From NCBI GenBank assembly GCA_934636905.1, contig CAKUBJ010000012.1:1-47083 (forward strand): 47,083 bases of DNA. The letters are read 5' to 3'. A model generated the notes under the pieces. That model was not told the origin of the DNA. It searched no databases and saw only the letters and a program-made list of their open reading frames with translations. The DNA is from an uncultured Dysosmobacter sp. (GTDB taxonomy: Bacteria; Bacillota; Clostridia; Oscillospirales; Oscillospiraceae). Of this stretch, positions 16,597-26,258 are shown one piece after another. The translations under genes were made by a program, and so were the position numbers. Position 1 is the first letter of the stretch. Every line of letters begins with the position of its first letter.

Positions 16597-19494
16597 TTGC
16601 GAGTCGGACTGGATATTGGTTCCACCACCATTAAATGCGTGGTGCTGGATGACCGGAATACATTGATATACAGCACATACGAGCGGCACTACAGCCATAT
16701 TGTGGAGAAATCCGCGGAACTGCTGCACCGGATTGCGGCGCAGTATGGCCGGGAGGCGGTGTTTGCCATCTCCGGCTCCGCCGGCATGGGCATGGCGGAG
16801 AGCGTCCACGCGCCCTTTGTGCAGGAGGTATTTGCCACCCGGGTGGCGGCCAACCGGCTGGCACCGGGCACGGACGTCATCATTGAACTGGGGGGCGAGG
16901 ACGCCAAGATTCTCTTCCTGACCCATGGGCTGGAGGTGCGGATGAACGGCTCCTGCGCCGGCGGCACCGGCGCGTTTATCGACCAGATGGCGACGCTGCT
17001 GAAAATGAGCGCCGACGAAATGGACAAGGCCGCCCGGACGGCGGAAAAGACCTATACCATTGCCTCCCGCTGCGGCGTGTTTGCCAAAAGCGACATCCAG
17101 CCCCTGATTAATCAGGGCGCCGCTCCTGCCGACATTGCCGGAAGCATTTATCAGGCGGTGGTGAACCAGACCATTGCGGGGCTGGCGCAGGGACGCCCCA
17201 TCAAGGGCAATATTCTCTATCTGGGAGGGCCGCTGACCTTTTCCTCCTGCCTGCGGCAGAGTTTTGACGCGACGCTGGGCGTTACCGGCGTCTGCCCGGA
17301 GAACAGCCTGCTGTTTGTGGCGCTGGGGGCGGCCTTCTACGCGGAGGAAACCTGGGATTTGGAAAAGACGGCGGAACTGCTGAAGCAGCACGGCCTGTCG
17401 GAAACCTACCGTTCCCAGCCGCCGCTGTTTGAAAATCAGGCGGAGTACGATGCTTTCCGGGCGCGCCACGCCAAAGCGGCGGTGCCCCGGGCGGATTTCC
17501 CCGCAGACTACGCAAAGCCCGTCCATATCGGCATTGACTCCGGCTCCACCACCGTCAAGACGGCGGTGATTGACGAGGACGCCAACCTGCTTTTCACGGA
17601 TTACCGTCCCAATCAGGGGGACCCTATTGCACTGCTGCAATCCGTGCTGCTGGGGCTGTACGAGAGCCATCCCAGCCTCCGGATTGCCTCCGTCACCACC
17701 ACCGGCTACGGGGAGGAACTGGCCAAAACCGCCTTCCACGCCGACTTCAGCGTGGTGGAAACCGTGGCGCACTTCACTGCGGCAAAGCACTTCCTGCCGG
17801 ACGTGGATTTTATCATCGACATCGGCGGGCAGGACATGAAGTGCTTCAAGATTGAAAACGGCGCTGTCAGCGACATCTTCCTCAACGAGGCCTGCTCCTC
17901 CGGCTGCGGCAGCTTTTTGCAGACCTTCGCCCAGGCACTGGGATATGATGTGAAGGACTTCACCCGGCTGGGGCTGTTTGCCGACCGGCCGGTGGATTTG
18001 GGCAGCCGGTGCACCGTGTTCATGAATTCCAGCGTGAAGCAGGCTCAGAAGGATGGCGCTTCCGTGGCGAATATTTCGGCAGGACTGTCCATCTCCGTGG
18101 TGAAAAACGCCATTTACAAGGTCATCCGCGTTTCCTCTCCGGAGGAACTGGGACGCCATGTGGTGGTACAGGGCGGCACCTTCTATAACGAGGCCGTGCT
18201 CCGGGCCTTTGAGAAGGAAATGGGGGTGGAGGTCATCCGCCCCGACATTGCGGGGCTGATGGGTGCCTACGGCGCGGCGCTGTACGGCATGGGAAAAGCT
18301 GTAAAGGGAAAATACAGTACGCTCCTTACCGCGGAGGAACTTCACGGATTCCACCGGGAGACGGAGAGCCGCGTCTGCCAGCTGTGCGGCAACCACTGCC
18401 AGCTGACCGTCAACACCTTCTCCGACGGCGGACAGCTCATCAGCGGCAACCGTTGTGAGCGGCCTGTCACCGGGGAAAAGGACGACGGGCGCTGGAATCT
18501 GTATGAATACAAGCGCCAGCTGATTCTGGGGTACAAGCCGGGGGAGAACCGGCGGGGGCGCATCGGCCTGCCCCTGTGCCTGAGTTTCTGGGAACTGTAT
18601 CCCTTCTGGCATACCTTCTTTACCAAACTGGGCTTTCAGGTGGTGCACAGCCCCATGTCCAGCCGGAAGCTGTATCTGGAGGGGCAGGGGAGCATCCCCA
18701 GCGACACCGCCTGCTTCCCGGCAAAGCTGGCTCACGGCCACATGGAATTTCTGACCCGGCTGGGGGTGGACGCCATTTTCTACCCCTGCATGACATATAA
18801 TATCGACGAGGGGCTGGGGCAGAACCACTATAACTGCCCGGTGGTGGCCTATTACCCGGAGGTGCTGGCAGGGAACTGCAGCTGCCTGAAGGATACGAAG
18901 TTCATTTACGACTATGTGGGCATCCACCGTCCCAAAGACTTTGAAAAGAAGATTACCGCCATCATGGAGCGGGAGTTCGGCGCCATCCCTCACAGTGAAA
19001 TCAAGGAGGCAGTCAGGGCGGCTTATGAGGAATACGCCCGCCATATGCAGCAGATCCGGCAGCGGGGGGCGGAGATTATCGCGGCCGCCAGAAAGGAAGG
19101 CCGGCGGATCATCGTACTGGCAGGCCGGCCCTACCATGTGGACCCGGAGGTCAATCACGGCATTGATACCCTGATTACCCGCTTCGGCGCGGCGGTAATT
19201 ACCGAGGATTCCGTGTCCCAGCTGGCGGAACCCTTTCGGACTACGGTGCTGAATCAGTGGACGTACCACGCCCGGCTGTATGCGGCGGCAAAATACTGCA
19301 CCACCCAGCCGGACATGGATCTGGTACAGCTGGTGAGTTTCGGCTGCGGCGTGGATGCCATTACCACGGACGAAACCCGGGAGATCCTCCGGCAGGGAGG
19401 GAAGCTGTATACCCAGCTGAAAATCGACGAGATCACCAATCTGGGCGCGGTGCGTATCCGCCTGCGGAGCCTGTTTGCGGCATTGGAGGAATAA
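16597..19494 (+). CDS. 2-hydroxyacyl-CoA dehydratase activase, tandem ATPase plus DUF2229 domain
   Basis: A 965-residue protein with two BcrA/BadF/HgdC-type ATPase domains followed by a DUF2229 domain. Domain 1 starts LDIGSTTIK and has the cluster cysteines in SCAGGTGAF and SRCGVFAKSD. Domain 2 starts GIDSGSTTVK (about 310) and has ACSSGCGSF and SRCTVFMNSS. Such activases use ATP to fire electrons through a [4Fe-4S] cluster into 2-hydroxyacyl-CoA dehydratase-type partners. The TTG start at 16597 is chosen because AAGGAGG at 16581-16587 sits nine bases before it. An ATG at 16573 lies upstream of that site. In many Clostridia this region and the next ORF form one polypeptide of about 1400 residues. 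Confidence 0.88.
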   Translation: MRVGLDIGSTTIKCVVLDDRNTLIYSTYERHYSHIVEKSAELLHRIAAQYGREAVFAISGSAGMGMAESVHAPFVQEVFATRVAANRLAPGTDVIIELGGEDAKILFLTHGLEVRMNGSCAGGTGAFIDQMATLLKMSADEMDKAARTAEKTYTIASRCGVFAKSDIQPLINQGAAPADIAGSIYQAVVNQTIAGLAQGRPIKGNILYLGGPLTFSSCLRQSFDATLGVTGVCPENSLLFVALGAAFYAEETWDLEKTAELLKQHGLSETYRSQPPLFENQAEYDAFRARHAKAAVPRADFPADYAKPVHIGIDSGSTTVKTAVIDEDANLLFTDYRPNQGDPIALLQSVLLGLYESHPSLRIASVTTTGYGEELAKTAFHADFSVVETVAHFTAAKHFLPDVDFIIDIGGQDMKCFKIENGAVSDIFLNEACSSGCGSFLQTFAQALGYDVKDFTRLGLFADRPVDLGSRCTVFMNSSVKQAQKDGASVANISAGLSISVVKNAIYKVIRVSSPEELGRHVVVQGGTFYNEAVLRAFEKEMGVEVIRPDIAGLMGAYGAALYGMGKAVKGKYSTLLTAEELHGFHRETESRVCQLCGNHCQLTVNTFSDGGQLISGNRCERPVTGEKDDGRWNLYEYKRQLILGYKPGENRRGRIGLPLCLSFWELYPFWHTFFTKLGFQVVHSPMSSRKLYLEGQGSIPSDTACFPAKLAHGHMEFLTRLGVDAIFYPCMTYNIDEGLGQNHYNCPVVAYYPEVLAGNCSCLKDTKFIYDYVGIHRPKDFEKKITAIMEREFGAIPHSEIKEAVRAAYEEYARHMQQIRQRGAEIIAAARKEGRRIIVLAGRPYHVDPEVNHGIDTLITRFGAAVITEDSVSQLAEPFRTTVLNQWTYHARLYAAAKYCTTQPDMDLVQLVSFGCGVDAITTDETREILRQGGKLYTQLKIDEITNLGAVRIRLRSLFAALEE

Positions 19495-19499
19495 CCGGC

Positions 19500-20828
<1,329 letters not shown>

Positions 20829-20949
20829 TCAGGAGAAATCTTCACGGACAGGCCGAGGGAGGGCGCTTTCCCGGAACAGTCCGGCTTCCGCTTTTCCGGG
20901 AGAAAGGGAAAGCGTCCGCGGTTCAGGAGAAACAAACGCAAAAGTGTTC

Positions 20950-20988
20950 AAAGAAGCATCCATCCGTAAAGCGGATGGATGCTTCTTT
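20950..20988 (+). terminator. Strong terminator after the dehydratase-like gene
   Basis: A perfect 17-bp stem (AAAGAAGCATCCATCCG and its complement) with loop TAAAG. The rest of 20829-21137 holds a second imperfect hairpin (CGCTTTCCC at 20864 with GGGAAAGCG at 20906) and no gene. Confidence 0.8.
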
Positions 20989-21137
20989 CGTTGTACGTTG
21001 TATGAAGAAAACCACCGGCATGGCCGGTGGGTATGATTTTTGCCTGCTATCGAATACGATGTACTGCCCCCTCTCCGGGAAACCGGCAAACAAGTTCGCC
21101 GGCTTCTCCGCATAGTTTCAAGGGAGGGGGGAGCAGG

Positions 21138-21335
21138 ATGGCAAGCAAACCGGAACTGCTATACAGTCAGATGGCAGATGAGATCGGGCAGGACTTTATT
21201 CTCGCCTATCAGCGAGCCGTCCTGCTGACTTTGCAGCGTCAGGGGGTCCTTAACGAAATACAGTGCAGAAGCTGCGTACAAAAATTAGAAGAACAGATAA
21301 GAAATGCAGAAAAATCAAGGCCTGTAAAGGAATAG
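21138..21335 (+). CDS. Small protein upstream of the serine recombinase
   Basis: A 65-residue hydrophilic, helical protein, beginning MASKPELLYSQMADEIGQDF, with no family I can name. Its start has a GGAGGGGGGAGCAGG site. Short ORFs of this sort often precede resolvase-type recombinase genes in clostridial mobile elements and may be directionality or regulatory factors, but that is inference. The recombinase follows after 72 bases with its own ribosome binding site. Confidence 0.6.
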   Translation: MASKPELLYSQMADEIGQDFILAYQRAVLLTLQRQGVLNEIQCRSCVQKLEEQIRNAEKSRPVKE

Positions 21336-21407
21336 TGCCTTTCAGTATTCACACAATTGCAAAGGCGCATTCTGTATCGTATGATACCACGAAAAGGAGG
21401 CAATTTT

Positions 21408-23045
21408 ATGCTGCAAGCAGCGGCGTATTGCCGCGTCTCCACGGACAAGGAAGATCAGGCAAATTCCTTTGAAGCGCAGCAGCGGTATTTCCGCGAGTAC
21501 ATCCAACGCCAGCCGGATTGGGAACTGCAGGGCATCTATGCTGACGAGGGCATTTCCGGCACATCCACCAACAAGCGCGTGGAGTTCAACAAAATGCTCC
21601 ATGCGGCAGAAATGGGCCAGATCGACCTGATTGTCACTAAGGAGGTCAGCCGTTTCACCCGCAACACGGTGGACGCTCTGCAAATCACCCGGGATCTGCG
21701 GCGTCGGGGCGTGGGCGTTCTGTTTCTCAATGACAGTCTGGACACCCGCACCAATGACGGCGAACTGCGGCTGACGATTATGAGTTCCGTGGCGCAGGAC
21801 GAGAGCCGCAAGACCTCGGAACGCTCCAAATGGGGGCAGATGCGCAGCATGGAGAAGGGCGTTGTCTTTGGCGGCTCGCTGCTGGGCTACGATGTGGTCG
21901 GCGGCAGGATGACCGTCAATCCGGAAGGCGCGGAAATCGTCCGGCTCATCTTTTACAAATATCTGCGAGAGCGGAAGGGGAGCAGCACCATCGCCCGGGA
22001 ACTGCGGGAGGCAGGCATCCTCAGCAGCAGGGGGAACTGCCTTTGGTCATCGGCCACCGTGTCAAAAATTCTGAAGAACGAAAAATACTGCGGCGACCTC
22101 ATCCAGAAAAAGACCTACACGCCGGATTTCCTGACCCATGAGAAGAAGTACAACCACGGCAAGGAGCCGCTGGTAGAAATAAAAAACCACCACGAGCCTA
22201 TCATCGACCGGGAAACGTGGGATGCGGTGCAGCGGGAACTGTCCCGCCGCAACCGCGCCACAGGCAAAGGAGGACACGGCAACCGCTATCCGCTCTCCGG
22301 CAAAATTCGCTGCGATGAGTGCGGCAAAAGCTTTTCGCACCGCACCAAAAAGCGGCAGGACGGCAGTTCCTATGACCGCTGGTGCTGCTTTACCGCCACC
22401 AACGAAGGGCTGCGGCGCACAGACGGCGCGGGAAATACCATCGGATGCAGCGTCGGTCGGCAGATCCGGGACGATGTCGCCATGAACCTTCTGCGGCGCT
22501 CGGTAAACGCCGTGACGCTGGACAGGAACGCCGTCATACGCAATCTCACCCGCATTGTGGAGAGCGTTTTATCCTCCGGTGAGGACAGCGGCCGGCAGGA
22601 ATTGCGGCGGCTGGAAGCGGAACTGGAAAAGCTGCAAGCCCGGAGCGATGCGATCCTTGACCGCTTTCTCGACGGGAGCATCAGCAAGGAGGACTGCCAG
22701 CGGGCCAAGGCCCGCTGTGAGGATGAGATCCACCGCACACAGGAGAAAATTGCCGCGATCAAACAGCGGCAGACGCTGAACACCGACACGCAGACCCTAA
22801 AGCCGGACATTCGCGCCGCCATCACCGGCGTTGTCAGTGGGCAGACGGCCGATGATATTTTCTACGGCCAGCTGCTTCATCAGATGACCGTGTATCAGGA
22901 CGGCAGGGTGGAGGTGGCGCTGAATTTTCTGCCTGCCAAATGGATTTATGTACTGGACGGACTGGAAACATACCGGGCAACAATCAGGGGTCATGACGCT
23001 TCCTCTGTGCCGATGTCAGTCAGCAGCCCCTTCAGTTCCGGATAG
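21408..23045 (+). CDS. Large serine site-specific recombinase
   Basis: A 545-residue serine recombinase. The resolvase catalytic domain starts AAYCRVSTDKEDQANS with nucleophile Ser11. It is followed by the recombinase domain (about 150-265), a zinc-ribbon (IRCDECGKSFSH, later CF and GCSVG), and a coiled coil (about 395-465). This is the size class of integrases that move phages, Tn4451-like elements and skin-like elements. AAGGAGG at 21394-21400 fixes the ATG start. The final 14 or so codons run past the junction at about 23000 into the antisense strand of cotJC, so the stop codon is supplied by host DNA. Confidence 0.93.
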   Translation: MLQAAAYCRVSTDKEDQANSFEAQQRYFREYIQRQPDWELQGIYADEGISGTSTNKRVEFNKMLHAAEMGQIDLIVTKEVSRFTRNTVDALQITRDLRRRGVGVLFLNDSLDTRTNDGELRLTIMSSVAQDESRKTSERSKWGQMRSMEKGVVFGGSLLGYDVVGGRMTVNPEGAEIVRLIFYKYLRERKGSSTIARELREAGILSSRGNCLWSSATVSKILKNEKYCGDLIQKKTYTPDFLTHEKKYNHGKEPLVEIKNHHEPIIDRETWDAVQRELSRRNRATGKGGHGNRYPLSGKIRCDECGKSFSHRTKKRQDGSSYDRWCCFTATNEGLRRTDGAGNTIGCSVGRQIRDDVAMNLLRRSVNAVTLDRNAVIRNLTRIVESVLSSGEDSGRQELRRLEAELEKLQARSDAILDRFLDGSISKEDCQRAKARCEDEIHRTQEKIAAIKQRQTLNTDTQTLKPDIRAAITGVVSGQTADDIFYGQLLHQMTVYQDGRVEVALNFLPAKWIYVLDGLETYRATIRGHDASSVPMSVSSPFSSG

Positions 23046-23194
23046 GGCATGGAGTAGCGCTGGCTGAGGTATCGCAGGGATGCTCCCAGTTCGCCGTCCG
23101 GCCCGCCGTACTGGGAGATGATGGCCGCTGCCAGCCGGGGGTTCGGCGTGGTGATTTTCACCGGGTACTGTAACTTTTTCTCGTAAACAAACAT
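22991..23194 (-). pseudogene. cotJC: CotJC spore coat protein, N-terminal fragment
   Basis: Sixty-seven codons beginning MFVYEKKLQYPVKITTPNPR and running to LLTDIGTEE match the start of CotJC, a manganese-catalase-like spore coat protein of about 190 residues. Similarity stops at Glu65, and two foreign codons and a TGA follow. The lost part holds the rest of the E-E-x2-H metal site and the ferritin-like helices, so the fragment cannot be a catalase. The start overlaps the stop of the upstream cotJ gene (TGATG). No remaining C-terminal part is found elsewhere in this window. It is either a dead gene or one half of a gene rejoined by excision. Confidence 0.85.
22995..23005. other. Junction between recombinase element and cotJC (probable attachment site)
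   Basis: Reading the minus strand, CotJC similarity is continuous to the Glu-Glu codons ending at 23000. It then changes at once to unrelated sequence with a stop two codons later. The recombinase gene ends across the same point, the usual position of an att site beside a serine integrase gene. The partner junction is not visible in this window. Confidence 0.55.
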
Positions 23195-23646
23195 CAGCCG
23201 TTCCCTCCCGCTTCCCAGGGCCACGGATCCTTCAGCCAGTCATAGCCGCCCTCCGGCGTCAGGTCATCACTGGACAAAGGCCCGTACTGGGAGATATATT
23301 TTGCCCGGCCCTCCCGGGCCAGCTTCACATAGGAGGCGTAGAGTTCCAGCGCCTCCTGATCCGTAGAGTGGGTGTCAAGATAGAGGTTCAGTTCCTTGAC
23401 GGCAAAATCCAGCGCCATCAGTTCCGCCAGCGCAGTGTTGGGCAGCTGGGTACGGGCCTGAATGGCCGCCTTGAAGGGCAGTTCCAGTCCCGGGAACAGG
23501 GTACCGGTTTTCAGGGCCTCCGCCCGGCTGAAGCGGGTGGGGTTGCTGCCCTGCATGGGGATATACGGGAACGCCAGCGGCGCACAGGCGGGCAGGGCGC
23601 CCTGCCCGGTTTCGCAGGCGGCGGGTTTCGTTTCGGGTTTTTCCAT
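23194..23646 (-). CDS. CotJA-CotJB fused spore coat protein
   Basis: One 150-residue ORF contains a CotJA-like part (YIPMQ, then KTGTLFPGLELPF, about 30-65) followed by a CotJB-like part (LDFAVKELNLYLDTHSTDQE at about 80-99, then PWPWE at the C-terminus). In Bacillus subtilis cotJA, cotJB and cotJC are three separate genes of a sigma-E operon whose products enter the coat. The ATG at 23646 follows an AAGGAGGG site. An upstream extension to 23736 is not supported. A possible mother-cell type -10, CATAGGATG, lies at 23739-23747 on this strand without a clear -35. Confidence 0.85.
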   Translation of the reverse strand: MEKPETKPAACETGQGALPACAPLAFPYIPMQGSNPTRFSRAEALKTGTLFPGLELPFKAAIQARTQLPNTALAELMALDFAVKELNLYLDTHSTDQEALELYASYVKLAREGRAKYISQYGPLSSDDLTPEGGYDWLKDPWPWEAGGNG

Positions 23647-23769
23647 GCTGTATGGCTCCCTCCTTATGGGAAAATCTGAAAAGGACAAAGGCGCCGAACC
23701 CGCGGAAACCATGGGACGTGCGGCTCCGGCGCGCATCCCATCCTATGCGGAGGCGGCGGAAAGGGAAAC

Positions 23770-23798
23770 TTGCTTTCCCGGGAAAAAGCCGCTATAAT
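23770..23798 (+). promoter_or_regulatory. Promoter for cwlD-radA
   Basis: TTGCTT at 23770-23775 and TATAAT at 23793-23798 have a 17-base spacer. A GCATAGTCTGG motif resembling the window's late-sporulation promoters lies further down at 23821-23831, close to the ribosome binding site. Confidence 0.55.
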
Positions 23799-23841
23799 CA
23801 ACATATGGGATAAGCCGGGGCGCATAGTCTGGCCTGAGGTG

Positions 23842-24579
23842 ATGACTGTGATTCTGCTGCTCCGCAAACGGACGCTCCTGTCCGCATGGCTTCTGGCGGG
23901 TGCTGCCTGTGTTTCCGCCATTTTTCTGGCCGGCTCCCGGAAACTCTCCGTCCCGGCGGCGGGAATGGGGCAGGAGGGATGCAGAACGGTGGTCATTGAC
24001 GCCGGCCACGGCGGGCAGGACGGCGGCGCCGCAGCGCCGGACGGCACCGTGGAGAGCGCCGTCAATCTGGCGGTGTCCCTGCGGCTGGAGCAGCTGCTGC
24101 GCTTTGCGGGGGTTCCCACGGAGATGACCCGCCGGGAGGACACGATGGTCTGCGACCCGGGGCTGGAAACCATGCGGCAGCGGAAGGTTTCCGATATTCA
24201 CAACCGGGCGGCGCTGGTGAACGGCACGCCGGACGCCGTGCTGCTGAGCATTCACCAGAACAGCCTGCCATCTTCACCTGTAACCTACGGGGCGCAGGCC
24301 TTCCACAACCGGCAGGCGGGGGCGGAAGCGCTGGCACAGGTGATGCAGGACGGCCTGAACGAGGTGGTCAACACCCACCGTGCCAAGGAAATCCGACAGA
24401 TTCCCGACAGCATTTATCTGATGAACCATGTAACGGCACCTGCCGTGCTGGTGGAGTGCGGCTTCCTCTCCAATCCGGAGGAGGCGGCGCGGCTCCGGCA
24501 GGCGGATTATCAAATGACACTGGCTGTCACCATTGCGGCGGGATACCTGCAATGGGCTGCCGGAGAGGAAGCCATATGA
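23842..24579 (+). CDS. cwlD: N-acetylmuramoyl-L-alanine amidase, CwlD-like
   Basis: A 245-residue amidase_3 enzyme with an N-terminal membrane/signal segment (about 10-32). Zinc ligands are in VVIDAGHGG (about 53-61), the Glu of VESAVNL, SIHQNS (about 139-144) and the catalytic Glu in LVECGFLSN. CwlD-type enzymes remove the stem peptide so that muramic delta-lactam can form in spore cortex, which is needed for germination. The length and the NxLP-type insert match CwlD better than autolysins. The ATG follows GAGGTG directly. radA overlaps its stop by four bases (ATGA). Confidence 0.85.
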   Translation: MTVILLLRKRTLLSAWLLAGAACVSAIFLAGSRKLSVPAAGMGQEGCRTVVIDAGHGGQDGGAAAPDGTVESAVNLAVSLRLEQLLRFAGVPTEMTRREDTMVCDPGLETMRQRKVSDIHNRAALVNGTPDAVLLSIHQNSLPSSPVTYGAQAFHNRQAGAEALAQVMQDGLNEVVNTHRAKEIRQIPDSIYLMNHVTAPAVLVECGFLSNPEEAARLRQADYQMTLAVTIAAGYLQWAAGEEAI

Positions 24580-25949
24580 AAGCAAAAACCATGTTTTACT
24601 GTACGGAGTGCGGCAACGAAACCGCCAAGTGGGCGGGACGGTGCCCTGCCTGCGGCGCGTGGAACACCGTTGTGGAGCAGCCGGAGCTGCCGAAAGGCGC
24701 CGGGAAGGGAGGCGCCTCCCGGGTGGGGCTGACCCGCCGCCGGGCCTGCCCGGTGACGGAACTTTCCGCCGACGAGGAAATCCGCTTCCCCACCGGCATG
24801 GGGGAACTGGACCGGGTGTTGGGCGGCGGCGCCGTGAAAGGCTCCATGGTGCTGGTAGGCGGTGCGCCCGGCATCGGCAAATCTACCCTGATGCTGCAAA
24901 TTTGCAGCAAATTGTGTGAATTTTCCAGAGTTCTGTATATTTCCGGCGAGGAATCGGAGCACCAGCTGAAGCTGCGGGCCAAACGGCTCCATGTGGAGAG
25001 TGAGCGGCTGCTGGTGCTGTCGGAAACCAATCTGGGGGATGTACTGGAATCCGTGAACGCGGAGCAGCCGGATGTGCTGATTGTGGACTCCATCCAGACC
25101 TTGTACAACGATGCGCTGGACGCTGCGGCCGGCAGCATCAGTCAGGTGAAGGACTGCACCATGGCGCTGATGCAGGTGGCCAAGGGGCAGGGAATCACGG
25201 TGTTTGTCATCGGCCATGTCAACAAGGAAGGCTCCATTGCCGGCCCCAAGGTGCTGGAGCACATGGTGGACTGCGTGCTGTACTTTGAGGGCGACCGCCA
25301 TACCAGCTGCCGGATTCTCCGGGCGGCCAAGAACCGCTTTGGCGCCACCAATGAAATCGGCGTCTTTGAAATGCGGGACGAAGGGCTGGCAGAGGTGGAA
25401 AATCCCTCGGAAATGCTGCTCTCCGGCCGGCCGGACGACGCCCCCGGCACCTGTGTGGCCTGCGTGATGGAGGGGGCAAGGCCGGTGCTGGCGGAACTGC
25501 AGGCGCTGGTGGTATCCTCCGCCGGCGGCAATCCCCGCCGCACCAGCAACGGCTTTGACTACAACCGCGCCGCCATGCTGCTGGCGGTGCTGGAAAAGCG
25601 GGGAGGACTGAAACTCTCCGCCTGCGACGCCTACCTGAACATTGTAGGCGGACTGTATCTGGACGAGCCTGCCGCCGACCTGGCGGCGGTGATTGCGCTG
25701 GCCTCCAGCTATCTGGACAGGCCGGTGCCCGGGGATCTGGCAGCCGTGGGCGAGGTGGGGCTGACCGGGGAACTGCGCAGCGTCAGTCAGCTGGATCAGC
25801 GGGTGTCTGAGGTGCATCGCCTGGGATTCCGGAAGTGCGTGGTGCCGGCTCATCGGGCAGATACCATAAAGGCACCGAATGGTCTGACGGTGATCCCGGC
25901 CCGGAATATCGGTGAGGCGATCCGAGCCGCCCTCCGTCCCGGGGAATGA
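24576..25949 (+). CDS. radA: DNA repair protein RadA
   Basis: A 457-residue RecA-like branch-migration ATPase acting in recombinational repair. It has an N-terminal C4 zinc finger (YCTECGNETAKWAGRCPACG), Walker A GGAPGIGKSTL (about 94-104), the RadA-specific KNRFG motif (about 253), and a C-terminal Lon-protease-like domain (about 300-457). Length is normal. In Clostridia radA more often lies near clpC or disA, so the pairing with cwlD is a local arrangement. Confidence 0.95.
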   Translation: MKAKTMFYCTECGNETAKWAGRCPACGAWNTVVEQPELPKGAGKGGASRVGLTRRRACPVTELSADEEIRFPTGMGELDRVLGGGAVKGSMVLVGGAPGIGKSTLMLQICSKLCEFSRVLYISGEESEHQLKLRAKRLHVESERLLVLSETNLGDVLESVNAEQPDVLIVDSIQTLYNDALDAAAGSISQVKDCTMALMQVAKGQGITVFVIGHVNKEGSIAGPKVLEHMVDCVLYFEGDRHTSCRILRAAKNRFGATNEIGVFEMRDEGLAEVENPSEMLLSGRPDDAPGTCVACVMEGARPVLAELQALVVSSAGGNPRRTSNGFDYNRAAMLLAVLEKRGGLKLSACDAYLNIVGGLYLDEPAADLAAVIALASSYLDRPVPGDLAAVGEVGLTGELRSVSQLDQRVSEVHRLGFRKCVVPAHRADTIKAPNGLTVIPARNIGEAIRAALRPGE

Positions 25950-26055
25950 AATGGATGCAGGCGCCTCCCAGCGCCGGCAGTCCGGCGGAGGCGGCGCTGT
26001 CCAGCGTGCAGAGTCCGTCGCTCTGGTAGACGCAGTGGCTGGTGCAGGGGATCAT
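25783..26055 (-). CDS. Small cysteine-rich protein, convergent with radA
   Basis: A 90-codon minus-strand ORF whose first 40 residues show a compact cysteine pattern (C4, C8, C16, C34; MIPCTSHCVYQSDGLCTLD at the start). This resembles very short cysteine-rich proteins of unknown function common in gut Clostridia. The ATG has an AGGGAG site 8 bases upstream. The C-terminal half is antisense to radA and probably carries no conserved fold. Function is unknown. It could be a chance ORF, but the start signal and the N-terminal pattern argue for a gene. Confidence 0.45.
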   Translation of the reverse strand: MIPCTSHCVYQSDGLCTLDSAASAGLPALGGACIHFIPRDGGRLGSPHRYSGPGSPSDHSVPLWYLPDEPAPRTSGIPGDAPQTPADPAD

Positions 26056-26128
26056 GCAATCAGCTCCCTTCAGAAGTTCAGCTGTAGCATGGCCGTTTTT
26101 CGCAATCCTATGCGGCTGCGGCAGCGGT

Positions 26129-26161
26129 AAACGCGCCGTCCTTCATGGACGGCGCGTTTTT
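26129..26161 (+). terminator. Terminator between the small protein gene and the next cluster
   Basis: A perfect 13-bp stem beginning AAACGCGCCGTCC with loop TTCAT, followed by TTTTT. Confidence 0.8.
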
Positions 26162-26179
26162 GTGTCCAAAACCTTCCGC

Positions 26180-26207
26180 ACCACCTGACGGGGGCGGGCA
26201 TAGACTG
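26180..26207 (+). promoter_or_regulatory. Sigma-K-like late mother-cell promoter
   Basis: AC at 26180-26181 and CATAGACTG at 26199-26207 with 17 bases between fit the Bacillus sigma-K pattern (mACm, then gCATAnnnTA) apart from the last base. The sequence from GCATAGACTGGC on is nearly identical to the region before the amidase gene at 42951. Confidence 0.5.
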
Positions 26208-26258
26208 GCATGAAAGGGGCCGACGGCTCCTTCGCTACATCGTTTAGGAGGTATTCCC

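Noticed and set aside
20829..21137. C-terminal remainder of cotJC on the left side of the recombinase
   Set aside because: I read this stretch on the minus strand and found a terminator and no CotJC-like residues.
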